Shown here piece by piece: positions 34,272-45,579 of a stretch of 64,000 nucleotides of DNA. This stretch comes from Tipula vernalis (lineage: Eukaryota; Arthropoda; Insecta; Diptera; Tipulidae), in the NCBI GenBank assembly GCA_958295665.1, contig OY282560.1:273284177-273348176 (forward strand). The letters run 5' to 3'. The notes under the pieces were generated by a model, which was not told the origin of the DNA, searched no databases, and was given only the letters and a program-made list of their open reading frames with translations. How positions within the stretch are numbered: position 1 is the stretch's first letter; each line of letters opens with the position of its first letter. A program made the translations under genes and the position numbers.

Positions 34272-34659
34272 ATATCTACCAGAAAAAGTAGAAATATCAA
34301 AATCCCACCCGTACATTAACCCGAGGTCAATACAAAGTGTATCGACATCGACTCCAAAAAATGAAACCTTTCCCTGAGCTTACTCTGTGGTAGTTTGGTT
34401 TCGTAGTTTCGTACTGATAAGTTCGTACAAACAAAAAGTTCGTTCTACTCATCAGGTAGCTAAGACCAAACTACAAAAATAAAATTCTAACTTCATACAT
34501 TACGTATGAGGCAAGAACGCATTGATTTAGCGAATTTTAAAATTCACCAAATCAAAAAACTCAAGGAAAACTCTCATTTCTGTGTGTTTTATGCCCACAC
34601 AAATAATAGAAAGAAAAATTTTGTCTGTATTAATTAAATCTACTTTTTCTGGTAGATAT
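34272..34659. mobile_element. MITE-like element with perfect 21-bp terminal inverted repeats
   Basis: Bases 34272-34292 and 34639-34659 are perfect reverse complements, starting ATATCTACC and ending GGTAGATAT, around 346 bp of non-coding DNA. Inside, GTAGTTTGGT (near 34390) and ACCAAACTAC (near 34467) form a further inverted pair with partial pairing inward. I could not find a target duplication. It lies in the gap of the CR1-like LINE. Short length, inverted ends and lack of genes fit a MITE; the family is unknown. Confidence 0.6.
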
Positions 34660-34734
34660 TTTAAGGATATTGTCATTTAAGGATATCGTCTAGCACTTTC
34701 ATCGCTATTAGCAAATTCTTGCCCAATAAAAACC

Positions 34735-34880
34735 ATGGTTGGGGACCAGAAATGCAACTAATGATATATTTTTTGTGGCTGGCAAGTGGGACTAGTTATA
34801 GAATTGTAGGTGCAGCAATGAACACGTCTACATCCACAGTTTGTGATATTGTTCACAAAATGCTGGACACTAGAAAATTC
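34735..34880 (+). pseudogene. PIF/Harbinger transposase N-terminal fragment
   Basis: The plus strand at about 34760-34858 reads LWLASGTSYRIVGAAMNTST and STVCDIVHKMLD, matching the helix-turn-helix block of Harbinger transposases (LxxLASGxSYRxVAxxFxVSxSTV). No DDE residues follow. It sits just after the MITE-like element, so the whole 34190-35030 interval may be one internally deleted transposon or two insertions. Confidence 0.6.
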
Positions 34881-35044
34881 TAGAACTTATTATATTATAT
34901 AATTAAAATTAAATTAAATTTTATAAAACTTATTTTGTTTACTTCACCGGCACATAAACAAGAATTATTACGGACATATCAAAATTATAACTCCGGTGCT
35001 GTGAAAATTTTGTTGCGTACAGTTTAACATTAATTTCGTCCTTA

Positions 35045-35670
35045 GTGAATTGTAGTAATCTTTGCATTCCAGTTGAACCTGTTTATAATTGTAAGGATCT
35101 AGGTTTGCATCTGGATGCTAATTTAAATTGGAATATTCATTTTCAAAAAGTTAAAAAACAATTAAATTGTTCTTTACGTGCCATGTATTTACTGCGTCAG
35201 TTTTGTCCATCCGCCGTTTTATTAAATTTTTATCATGCATGTTTTAAATCTAGGCTTTCCTATGGATTACCTTGTTGTAGGGTTTACGAGTATATGAATA
35301 TATTGGAACCTTTATACATTTTGCAAAATTTCATTGTTCGGGTTATGTTTCCTTAGAGTCGTTGCGATCGTTCTTGGTTGTATAGCTTGTAAAATTTTAC
35401 CTTTGCAACACCTATATGTATTTAAAGTTTTAAAATTATTTTTCTCTAGAAGTGGGCACAGAATTCTGAGATTAAGTGCTGTTTACGACATTCGTAATAA
35501 TTACCGAAACTTCCTTTCTGTTCCCGGATTTATCGGTGAAGCTTATCGCAGGTACTTCTTAGTTTCGGCCCCCACATTTATTAATCGCTTGCCTCAACTA
35601 TTACGCGCACAGTTCAAAAATAGAAAAATTATGAATTTAATTAAGGATTGGTTGTTTGAAAATAAAGATA
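35045..35670 (+). pseudogene. CR1-like LINE ORF2, reverse-transcriptase C-terminus
   Basis: The frame from 35045 gives VYNCKDLGLHLDANLNWNIH, SLRAMYLLRQFCPSAVLLNF and SRLSYGLPCCRVYE, the thumb region after the catalytic palm. A frame change at about 35355 leads to LGCIACKILPLQHLYVFKVL and RRYFLVSAPTFINRLPQLLR, the usual end of these proteins. The palm with its FADD motif is missing, replaced by the inserts before 35030. The 3' UTR is almost absent and minisatellite sequence resumes near 35690. Confidence 0.75.
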
Positions 35671-35689
35671 TTGGCTTTATGTTTCTAAA

Positions 35690-36262
35690 ATTATTTACCG
35701 ATTATGATGAAATTTGTCATGTGCGATGGAAATGGGGTTCTAAAATGAGTTTTAGATAAAGTTGCTGCCATAAAAATTCTTTTATAATTCCATTTCCAAC
35801 GCACATGTCAAATTTTATTTACTAACTTCTTTTTGGCTATATTCCAGAATTTTATTCAAAAACCATTTAAGAATCCCATTTCAATTATGTACATCAAATT
35901 TCACTAAAACCGACTAATATAATTTGCTGAGATTTGCTAAACGTTCAATTTGAAGTGCAAAACGAAGTAATTGAAGTGTTAAATATTCAATTTGAAGTGT
36001 ACTCGTAAAACCTGTTTCATCGTAGAAATATCTGTCCGTGTCCGCTCTATTAAAGTGGCAGCTGATCTAAGGGAGGTATTCATTGAAAAACTTCAGCTAC
36101 ATCGGACTTAAAAGTTTGTCCGTTTAAGTGAGGATTCCTCTAAATTGAGTGTCCGTTGAAATGATTCTGTATGATATTTTAAACAAATGCACACGCATTG
36201 AACGAATTTACAGCAATATTGTTTAAGACTTAAAAATGGTCACTGTAAATATCTCAAACATT
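35690..36262. repeat. Minisatellite remainder, inverted units and dispersed block
   Basis: 35690-35765 is a direct unit of the 25130-26330 array (ACCGATTATGATGAAATTTG, ATGTGCGATGGAAATGGGG). 35780-35930 carries the same units in reverse complement. 36169-36259 repeats 24974-25074 in direct orientation. Between them are AATTTGAAGTG motifs. The ensemble marks this as the far side of the array split by the LINE, with a foldback-like turn near 35770. Confidence 0.75.
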
Positions 36263-36289
36263 CATTTCCTTCTTGAGAGATTATAATCA

Positions 36290-36780
36290 GATGGTATGAT
36301 GTTATGATGTTATAATTATATGATGGTTTCTATATAAGAATTGTGTGATGGTGAAGGTAATGGTGATGATCGTACGATGATGATGATGGTATGATGGCAT
36401 GATGTTATGATGGTGATGGTATGATGATATGTTGTTATGATTGTATGAGTTGAGCAGAGGGTTGAGATTTGGTTCAAGCTGAGTTGAAGTTGAGGTAGGA
36501 TTTAGTAAGCCTGTATTGGGGCTAAGTGAGTTGTTAGGTTGGGGAATTATTTAAGAGTTGATTTGGAGTTAGGTTATAGGTTGATTTGAAAGTTTATTTG
36601 GGGCTGATTTGGTGGTTGATTTGAGGGTTTAGTTGGCGGTTAATTTGGTGATTGCGTTTACAATTATGTTGCGATTGAGGCGGAGGTTGATTTGTATACT
36701 GAGTTGCAGGTTGAGCTGAAGATTGACTTAAGAGATTCATTTCGAGATTGATTTGGGAGTTGAATTAATCAAGACCGAAG
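36290..36780 (+). repeat. ATGATG-type microsatellite and degenerate TTGATTTG minisatellite
   Basis: 36290-36450 is a run of GATGGTATGATGTTATGATG-type units. 36440-36780 consists of loosely repeated 10-14-bp phrases such as GGTTGATTTG, GAGTTGAGG and AGTTGATTTGG. No coding potential is evident. A weaker version of the second type occurs near 53790-53880. Confidence 0.7.
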
Positions 36781-38576
36781 TTCTGACCACCTCATGAGGT
36801 TTCAGCATATTTTTAATGTTGAATTGCCAGATATATTGCAAAGAACTGAAAATTTTTTTGCAATTGCACACAATTAATCTTTCATTTTTAATCGGAATGA
36901 TTTGTTATATTGACTGGTAGAACCCTACATCCGTATCATCTTCACAAATCGATCCTTTAATGAAAAATACTAATCCATAGTTTTGGGCATTATTTGATTA
37001 AGGGACAATTTCAATGAGCTACCAAGAAAGATTTTGTGGCGACAAACATTAGCTTCAAAAATAATTTTTTTGACATAATTAAATATCTAGGCGACAAATA
37101 TAATATTTTGAGAGAAATATCATAAATACAAAAAAAATAATCTTTGATCTGTTGTTATCTTTACAAGGTTGACAATGAAATTTTAAAATAAATCTCTATT
37201 TTCCAGAATAGTTTAAAATTACATAATTTCAATTTTTTCATTTATAATATTATTTGTCATAGTAAATGAAAAATTTGCCCCAAATATTAAATTTATTGCC
37301 AATTTATTTGTTTTGTTTCTAATATTTGTCTCTTAAAATTTTTATTTCGATGCCCAGGCATAATTTTTTGTGTTCCCTTCCAATAATTCCCACAATTTAT
37401 AAATGTTGCGAATTTATAATTTTTTGTTCTAAAAAATTATTTTTTATGATTCCATCAAATTTTGGTTTGTTGTTCATTAAATCGCGCTGTTTTATTAATC
37501 TTTTGTATTTGAAACATTAATTTTTTCGTTGCCGGTTTATTGCCAGCCTTTGATTATTTACAAGTACTGAGAGGTTTCATTAAAATTGGTATTTAAAAAA
37601 ATTGCAGAACAGGTTACTAGTATTACTCCAACAAATTGAGTAGAAACCATGTGCGCTATCAAACAAGTTTTTTTTTTCAAAAATGATGTCTATCAGTTAC
37701 TACAAATAAAATGACCCTCACATAATAGATATTTTATAAGATCGGGCCAATTGTTAAACCAGTTAAGGTTATTATTTTTGTTTTATAATTAAACCTATGC
37801 ACTCCGTAATTTGAGCTCGTGACATTCAGGTTATAAGCGTAACATTACTGACAATTTTTAACATAAATACTAAATAGCAGAGGTTAAAACAAAACTAAAA
37901 ATTTGCAAGGTACATATGTAAAAATGAATATATGAAGAAGGGCAAGTAGATGGATAATATGTAAATACCTTTTTTTTTTGTTGAAATGATATTGGGTACT
38001 CGTACAGTTCAGTTATTCATGAAAATTAAACAATATTTTTATTGAAGCTGAATGGAAAATACATATTGCACTTTGTTGATTGATTTGAAATGAAAAACCG
38101 AGTGACACTTTATTATTGTTATTTTCGATTTGTCATTTTTTTTTTTTTGTTAATGTCTGTCCAAAGTCCAAACTGGATTTTTTCGAGTTCTTGTGTGTGG
38201 ACGGAAAGTGAAAAATGATATTAAAAATTCCATAATCAAAATCAATTTACATTGTGTTTTATATAATGTGCCTCTATCATTTTATTGGTTTTATTGTAGA
38301 TATAATGCAAATGATAATAAAAATCTTGCCCATTGTAATTTTTGTTTGATTAGTCTCATTGTTTCGATTTTTTTTTCGTTTGTGTCGATATCTAGCTGTT
38401 ACGGTCTTTTTAATCAGAATGATAAGTAAGTGATTCATTTTAAATTATTTTTTATGTTTTATTTGAATTTCTTAATTGGATTGAGGGAATCGGAACACTG
38501 CAAGAAATAACAAATTGCATAATACATTAATTTCTTTTAAAAATCTTTTATTGATTTTAGGCTCGATTTATTTCTT
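36781..38576. other. AT-rich spacer
   Basis: Long AT-rich DNA with T runs (37668, 37972, 38138). Short frames at 37326-37520 and 38193-38429 are composition-driven, and I recognise no domain, RNA gene or repeat. Confidence 0.5.
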
Positions 38577-39790
38577 TTTTTATTTTTTGCTTGAGCTTTC
38601 GAAAGATGGTTTTGATGGTTTCTTTATGGGAAGTGGGTCCTTAAGTTTATCAAAAAGAGCTGCATTCAAATTAGATGCTGGTCTTCCAACAATTTTGAAA
38701 TTGTAATATTTTAATAGATATTTAATTTTCTCAAAAAAAATTTTTATATGAGGGATCGACAAATAATTTTGGTTTGCGTTTTCGACTCTTCCTTCAGAAC
38801 ATTTACTTATTTATCGAGACAATGATTTTTAGCCAAAGTGTTTTTTTAATAAAACCAAATTTTTATATTGGAACTTTGTATCCGAAAGCTTTAAAATTTT
38901 TTGGCTAAGAATTTTGAATGTATTAATTGTAAGAAAACGGGAGCCAAAAGTGATAATTTAAATACCTTCCAGACCACGTATCTTTATGAAACCAATCTAC
39001 CGAAATTTCTCTATTCTCTTCATGTATCAAAAGAGTATCCAAAAATGAAATTCTGTTGTCAGATTCTTTTTCGATTGTAAATTTGATTCTAGATTCTATT
39101 GAATTGAACACCTTTAAAAAAACATCATCAACCTTGTCATTTGGGATAGCCATTATATTGTCGTCTACATAACGATAGTAAAACAGCGGTTGAAAATCTA
39201 ATAAATTTAACGCCAAATTTCCACATTTTCCATCAATAGATTTGCTATTATAAGACTAATAGGAAAACCCATTGGTGAGCCAAAAATTTGTTTATAAATT
39301 TTGTTATTGAAAGAGAATTCCGAATTATTTAGTACGATATCTAAAGCTGTTAAAAATTGAACTTTCGTCAATTTTGTTTTAGAATTTTGTTTTATACTCC
39401 TCCAATTGTTGCTTATGATATTTGTGATTCGTTTACAATTCACATTAGTAAATAAAATGAGGATACCTCTAACGACAATAAGAGGAAATTTTTAGGGATA
39501 TGAATTAATTATAAACGAACTGGTTTTTCCTATATTATATTTCTAAGAATTGATGATAAACCATATGCTGGACCATCTACCACGCTTATAAATAATTGGT
39601 CTATTTGGAATATTCGTAAAATTTTTTTGCCATTGAATTGATTTTGGTCTGGATTGGTATAGAATTATCTTTTGGAATTTAGATGTAAGAAGTATTATCA
39701 TTAAGTAGAGCATTCATTTTATCCAAATATTCATTTCTTAAGGCCAAAATAGTGATATTCCTTTATCAGCGCTGTAATTAAAATACCGAG
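38577..39790 (-). pseudogene. Penelope-like element, reverse transcriptase and linker
   Basis: Minus-strand pieces in order. DGPAYGLSSILRNI (about 39575-39535) is N-terminal palm. KLTKVQFLTALDIVLNNSEF and IYKQIFGSPMGFPISLIIAN (39390-39240) follow. FQPLFYYRYVDDNIMAIPND (about 39195-39140) has the intact YVDD catalytic pair. SFLDTLLIHEENREISVDWF and TWSGRYLNYHFWLPFS end that frame at 38923. At 38762-38577 MSIPHIKIFFEKIKYLLKYY and NAALFDKLKDPLPIKK match the linker before the GIY-YIG endonuclease. Frame changes separate the pieces. Penelope elements use this telomerase-like reverse transcriptase with a GIY-YIG nuclease. The nuclease is not found on this strand. Confidence 0.8.
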
Positions 39791-39794
39791 ATTA

Positions 39795-40090
39795 TTATCG
39801 GATATTATTTTGAAATATACTGGGCAAACAAAACAATTTATTGAAAATCGTATTTAACAGCACAAAAGTGCGGTTCTTCGAAATTCGAACCAAAATATTG
39901 CTCTCACGCAACATATAAAAGATACAAATCATAAAATAGCTTTGGATAATGTAAACATTTTAAAACAAAAAAAAAATTTTAGGAAAAGAACGATTTTAGA
40001 AATGTTTCACATAAATTCCAGTGATAATTCAATAAACATTGTTGGAGATTATGCTTACTATATATTGCTAATACGTATGATTTAGTTCTA
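39795..40090 (+). pseudogene. Penelope GIY-YIG endonuclease C-terminal fragment
   Basis: The plus strand reads ILKYTGQTKQFIENRI at about 39811-39860, then QHKSAVLRNSNQNIALTQHI and KDTNHKIALDNVNILKQ, ending RTILEMFHINSSDNSINIV. This is the GIY-YIG nuclease region of a Penelope element from just before the catalytic arginine (NRI) to the conserved end. The YIG tyrosine motif reads YTG and the first GIY is absent. It faces away from the reverse-transcriptase fragment next to it, so two partial copies lie head to head, a known habit of Penelope elements. Confidence 0.75.
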
Positions 40091-41458
40091 AAATTGGTTT
40101 TTTGTTTTATACACAATAATGTTTTATAATTATTAAATTTGATTCTTATATATGGTATATGTATTTTTGCAAAAACATGGTTTAATATTCAGTTATATTT
40201 TGTAAACATTTTTTTTACAATAATCGATTAATATTATTTCTTCATTATAGCTAACCTATTTATTTAGTTTTTTCATTTTCAAAAGTCAAGGATGGACCAT
40301 ACAAAAACATTTTTATATAAGCTTTTATTAAAAATGAGACAGACGACCTACTCAAAATATTGTATGCAATACATTTTACAGTAATTTACAACGTCTTTTG
40401 CAGTTTGCATTTTTCAAACTTTTTTCATTGAGTTTATAACCAAATTTAAATTATAGTAACATTTTGAAAGGACAAACTACAAAAATGTTGAGTATGTCCA
40501 TCCCTTTTTGTATAAGGCGGTTATTTAAATATACATTTGCAATTTTTTCAGAATAATACGGAAAAAAAATATTTAAACATAAAATGTTCACATTGTATTG
40601 TAATATCTAAAACCATGTATGGTAAAACTTTTCGTTTAGAACAAAGTGCTTAAGTAACATTGTTAGGGAATCCTCCTCAGGCGACAATCAACACATAACC
40701 TAAAATCAAATGAAAACATATACACATTCGAATCACATTCGAATTAGTTTAAATTTAAGATCAATTATACTTATCTAATATTACAGCTGTAGTTGTTATC
40801 GCAATCTGAAAATAGGAAGAGACCGTATTTAATTTAATTTAGTTTCAGTTTAATGTAAACATAATATAATTACCTTTTGTTGATCGATGAAAACACTACG
40901 TCATAAATGTCAAACTTATTTTATGTATTGCTTGTATTGCTGTCTTGCATTTACACTGTAAAAATATTAGTAAAGAATTTTTGTTCTCTTTTGAGGAAAA
41001 AAAAATTAAAACAAAATATTCAGTATTATTGTCTGAAACATAGCCGAATAAAGTCATCTCTAATACTGTATAAAACGTTACGAGTATTTTCATTATTTAA
41101 AATTAATTTATTCCATTGGTTGCGTGGTGGTGCTTCTTGAAATAGTTTTCATTGTTGATGCGGAAATTATAGACATTTTACCGAAGCCGTGTCTCAACAA
41201 AGTGTACCGATTTTAGGCATTACCAGTGTCGTCAATACAGCTGTACGATAAACAAACTCAAAAGAAAATTTGAAAAAACGATCGTCTTAGACGTTATTAA
41301 GAACTTTAAATTAAAAAATTACATAAGAATATTTTAAATGCAATTTTTAATTTCAATATTACTTTAAATTATTAAGTTGCACTAGTTGCAAATGTTTTGT
41401 TCGCAACTGTCTTTTTCTATTTTACCATTTTAGGTATTTTCAATTTTCTTTCAATTTA
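40091..41458. other. AT-rich spacer
   Basis: No gene recognised. Overlapping short frames on both strands near 40896-41140 show no motif. Confidence 0.5.
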
Positions 41459-42618
41459 CAGGTTGGTTGAAAAGTATTGAAAGCAAAAATGAAAGAATGT
41501 GAATTTTTTAATGAAATTAGATTTTTTATTCAATATAATCTCACAATTATTCCAATAATCGTCCAATAATTTTATACTATCTCTGTAATGATTTTCCGGA
41601 AGCTCTGCAAAATACTGTTCCACGGCTGCAATAGCTTCTTCATTCGACGAAAAACACTTTCCACGATGAAATTTTTCAAATCGCTGGAAGCCAATTCTGA
41701 TGAATACGGTGGATGTTCAAGCAATTCGTACTTTAATTCGTTCAATTTAGCCATCGTCAAATGACGCGTATAAGCACGTGCATTGTCCTGACGAAAAATT
41801 ATTGTTTTCGTCTGTAAAGTGGGTCTTTTTTCACGATTTTATCCAACTGGTCCAAAAGGTTGCAATAATATTCAGAATTAATTGTTTTACCTTTTTTAAG
41901 ATAATCAATCAACAAAATCCCTTTTGCATCCCAAAAAACTGATGCCATGACCTTTTATGCCGATCGTTCTGACTTCACCTGTTTTGGAGCCGAACAGCCA
42001 GCTTCAATTCACTGTAAACGTTCTTGTTTCAGTTTAGGATCATGGTGGTAAAACGCTTCAAATTACGCTGAGAAATTTGTTTTCGATTCAGTTTTTGTTG
42101 AATTGTTAACGAATGCGGCACCAGTTTTCCAAACAGTTTTTTCATACGTTATTCTTCTTGTAAAATATGGAGTACTCGTTCGTCCGAGATGCCTATGATA
42201 AACAATATTATACACTTGCTCAAAAATTTCTGGTAATGTTGCACTTTTTGGACGTCCACTACGTGGTTCATCTTCAACGCTTGAACGACCACGTTTAAAC
42301 TATAAAACCCATCGATGCACAGTTGGAAATGAAGGAGCAGATTCCTTAAGCACTTTTACCATTTTTGTATGCATTTCTGTTGCTGATAAACCTTCCAAAA
42401 CAAAGAATTTTATTACAGCACGATATTCGGGTTTTTCCATTGTAAACGAATACACTGACACGTCAACTTCTAATGACTTGTAAATAAAGAATGAATTGCC
42501 AGATCAAAACAAAAATTTTTATGTGTTCAAATGAAAGATGAAATATTAAAATGGCGTATAAATTTTGATTCCTCTACTGGTTAATAGGTGTCACTATCAA
42601 TACTTTTCAACCAACCTG
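41459..42618 (-). mobile_element. mariner transposon, 1160 bp
   Basis: Inverted termini CAGGTTGGTTGAAAAGTATT (from 41459) and its reverse complement ending at 42618 are flanked by TA on both sides (41457-41458, 42619-42620), the mariner target rule. A transposase pseudogene fills the minus strand. Termini match over about 22 bp. Confidence 0.93.
41500..42440 (-). pseudogene. mariner transposase, frameshifted
   Basis: The ATG at 42440 starts MEKPEYRAVIKFFVLEGLSA and VKVLKESAPSFPTVHRWV, the N-terminal helix-turn-helix. Next come FKRGRSSVEDEPRSGRPKSA, the linker and nuclear-signal region. Near 41810-41765 FRQDNARAYTRHLTM carries the second catalytic aspartate. The open piece 41760-41572 has LLEHPPYSSELASSDLKNF with the third aspartate at SSD. 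Stops and frame changes occur in the middle third. Transposase would cut the element at its ends and insert it at TA; this copy is dead. Confidence 0.9.
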
Positions 42619-42620
42619 TA

Positions 42621-43085
42621 GTTTCAGTTAAGCTTTTCGTTTCGTTCCGGAATTATTGTACTTTGTCATAATTTTTGCATGATTTTAAACAACAGGTCTT
42701 TTATTGTTTAAGAAGGCATGGCTGCAAGACGAGTTTTGGCGGTTTTTAAGTTTAAATTCGCATTTATCAAAATTAATTTGGTTGCCTCGTACAGTATATC
42801 GTAAATAGCTTTTTCTGCATATACTCTTTGAATTGGGATCAACATATTTTGTTTTCGCCCCACGTAAGCCTTGCAAATTGTTGCTCGTAGTTTGGGTGGT
42901 GGTAGAAAAGATCACCATGATGTAGCACAAGTCGCTCGGGGGATCAATTTTACTAGTCTATAAAAAAAATCAATAATTTCTATTGTTCTTGATTGAGGTA
43001 CAATTTTTTTAAGATTTTGGAAATTTACATCAATTTTGGAATACGTTGGGGCAAGTAGTGGCAAGCTTTTTGCTATTAAAAACCC
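42621..43085. other. Unassigned stretch
   Basis: An 81-codon minus frame (42930-42685) with KTKYVDPNSKSICRKSYLRY resembles nothing I can name. It may be the DNA-binding partner of the Harbinger remnant that follows, but I see no MADF signature. Confidence 0.35.
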
Positions 43086-43640
43086 CACAATTCACGTGCC
43101 ATGTATTTTAATTATAAAGGTTTTCATAGCATCGTTTCATTTGCTGTCGTTAACGCAAGAAAGGAGTTTTTAATGGTTGAGCTGGAATGAATAGTCGAGT
43201 TTCAGATAGGGGTTATCAATTATTTAAAATTTGGATAGCTTTAATATCAGAGATACCTTAGTTTACCAGAAATCTGTTTGTTACCCAACAATGTTTTTAT
43301 TAATGAGAAATTTCCATATAAATATGTTCGTCGCGGACGAGGCAATTGCTTTACATGAAAATATGATGAAATAACTTTCCCAGATATCTCTAAATGCAAA
43401 TCGCCTTGAGTACCGTAAGAAATTGTCATGAACTCGTTTAACTGTCAAAAATGCCATGAACTGAAGAAATCCGAAAAAATAACAATGGCGTGTTACCTAC
43501 ACAATTTTTTAATCAATGAAAATAAGAAAGCATATTTCACAACGTATAATACAGGAACTACAGTTGATGATTCTAATCTTGCAGATTTACAGAGAAGTCT
43601 GGACCAAAATAGTACATCAGATGCTAAGGAAACTTGAGGG
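43086..43640 (+). pseudogene. PIF/Harbinger transposase remnant
   Basis: Plus-strand pieces in shifting frames: MYFNYKGFHSIVSFAVVNAR and KEFLMVELE (about 43101-43190); NSRVSDRG; LPNNVFINEKFPYK; then MFVADEAIALHENMMK (about 43325-43374), which includes the conserved DEA. LNANRLEYRKKLS follows near 43390-43430, and the last block KITMACYLHNFLINENKKAY (43477-43535) matches the Harbinger C-terminus. The FGIL-KWRI block between them is deleted. It is a different, better-covered copy than that at 5096-6292. Confidence 0.75.
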
Positions 43641-43716
43641 CTAATTAGGGCAAATTGTGAAACTAAAGGTATGTTTGTAAAAAAGAATTTGTTTTTGTGC
43701 AATAGTTAATATGAGT

Positions 43717-44960
43717 TTAAAAAATAAACTTACAGTTCAAATGGACACCAAGATAACGAACATTCGATTGCCAATAGAGGTTGTGACTGTTTAAACATAT
43801 CGGCCTGTTAGGAAGTTTGCGAGGCGCTCTACATCGCATAACATAAATTGCCTCACACTTTGTCAGATTTAAGTTAATTTTCCACCTGTCAAGGTATGAC
43901 CTGATTGTTCCCAATTATTGCTCCAGACGAGCAAATACAGCGTGTCCAAAAAGAGCGATGTAACAAAAACTTGACTTCAAGATATCGTTAACAAAAACAT
44001 TAAACAGCTGTTTTAATTTAACTCAGGTGTTTACTGTTTGAATATTTGCAGAATTTGATATGAAAATATCTAAATAATTTGGTTTACCATTGTAACTGTA
44101 GTACGTTGGTTTATCTTCATCGATCTTAGGCATTGTCAATATTGATGCCGACAATTTAGATCACCACAAATAATGAAAGGAGTGGTATCTCGGGTAAATC
44201 GAATTAAATCATTTCGAAAATTAGGATCACTGGCATTTGGGCAGTAACAACAATATATTTTTAAAAACCCGTTCAAATATTTAATTTGACGCCACTCCAA
44301 TAGATTCAATGCATTTAAGGTTTTAATTTGGTAGAGCAAAATGTTTTAGGGACTTCTTAATTAGTTTGCAACTCCACCACACCTGGCATGTATTTTATCA
44401 CTGCGATACACATATATAATAATCACTGAAACTAACTCTGATATTAGGATTCAGATGAGTTTCTGTCACCAACATCACATCAATATTATGACCGATTAAA
44501 AATGTTTCCAATTCCAATTTCTTTTCTCGACATACTATATTTCAAAGCAATTTCTGCAACAACCTTCAATTGCTCGAGTTTGTTATTACAATTCTGGATC
44601 TTAGTAATTATTTCACTAAAAATATTTAAGAGGTCATTAGAATTAAATAAATTTGACAAATTATTAGTTCCTAAGTCTACTAACCTAAAATTTACAGCAT
44701 CTCGATAGTTCATTTGTGATGCTGAATTTCGTTGAGATAAATTACCACATAAACTTGGAAAGTTGTCTTGATTAAATTGAATATCTTGATTATTCATGGT
44801 TGGCTGACGAATTATTTTATTTTTAAGCGAAATATTTTGCCGAATGTTTAGATAATCTTTTCTAGCTGGACATTTAACATTGGTAGCCGAATGATTGTTT
44901 CCGACAATTTCTTTCACTGATCGTTGTGAACCCATTTGGATTATCTCCAAATGAATCACA
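43717..44960 (-). mobile_element. Jockey-like LINE remnant, internally deleted
   Basis: The minus strand from the right holds: the gag end (44959-44486) with NHSATNVKCPARKDYLNIRQ, the last zinc-knuckle block; the endonuclease start HNIDVMLVTETHLNPNIRVS (about 44490-44430); TPFIICGDLNCRHQY (near 44180-44140); then PTYYSYNGKPNYLDIFISNS (near 44100-44045). The reverse transcriptase begins only at LFNVFVNDI near 44015, so about two thirds of the palm is deleted, and its catalytic aspartates are lost (ALFGHAVFA). It ends RSYLDRWKINLNLTKCEAIY and RYLGVHLNCKFIF (43914-43717). The C-terminal part and 3' UTR are missing. Confidence 0.75.
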
Positions 44961-45560
44961 AGATCTTTTTAGATTAGTGTCCGTTGTTTTAACAATATTT
45001 GTATTGAATATCGCAATTACAACCCAAAAAGCAAAAAAAAAAAAAGAGAAAAATAATAATAATAATAATAATATGTATTTACCCCGGGTAAAGATCGTGA
45101 TTTTCTTCGTTGAATAATTACATGAATTTTAGGCGAATTTTAAAATCGCTTCGACTCAGTGATTAAATTTTTCAAATTTTTTAGAAAATTCAAAAATTAT
45201 TTCGGGATACTAATATGGTAATGAGTAATTTATCAATTTTTGCTTTTATCGATCACCTTGACAGTATTTACCCCGGTAAACATATTTTTAATCTATACAA
45301 AAAAACAAGTAAGTTTTATTTGGTTTTTTGGTTTATTTTATTTCATTGATATGAAAAAATATCAGATCACAATTCAATATTCAAATTTTTCTTGTGGATC
45401 TCTTCTATTTCCCTTCACTATAGCACATAAAGCATTGGCATTTATGCGTTAATCGACTGGATGCGTCTCGATCAAATAATTGGTCTGGTGTAAAAAAAGT
45501 ATTACTAGGCCCTTGTAGCTTAATGGCTTATAACTCTTGGAAGTAGAGCTCACTTTTTTA
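44961..45560. other. AT-rich spacer with (AAT)n
   Basis: An (AAT)n microsatellite lies at about 45052-45073 after an A run. Two CCCCGG-containing patches near 45080 and 45272 stand out. No gene recognised. The end of the piggyBac element probably lies near 45480-45560, but its TTAA-flanked terminus was not found. Confidence 0.45.
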
Positions 45561-45579
45561 TTAGTGGGATGCAAAGGTT

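Larger units (their letters stand above)
26331..35690 (+). mobile_element. CR1-like LINE, interrupted by an R1-clade LINE and a MITE-like insert
   Basis: Plus-strand pieces form one element: ORF1 (about 26590-26964, then 31895-32200), ORF2 endonuclease (about 32740-33500), linker (33516-34180) and a reverse-transcriptase C-terminus (35045-35670). The R1-clade LINE splits ORF1, with an exact duplication GTGATATTAGCA on both sides. A second interruption at about 34190-35030 holds a small inverted-repeat element and a Harbinger fragment, and the reverse-transcriptase palm is missing there. The whole lies in the 108-bp minisatellite. The exact ends are uncertain and no poly(A) tail is visible at 35690. 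Confidence 0.75.
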
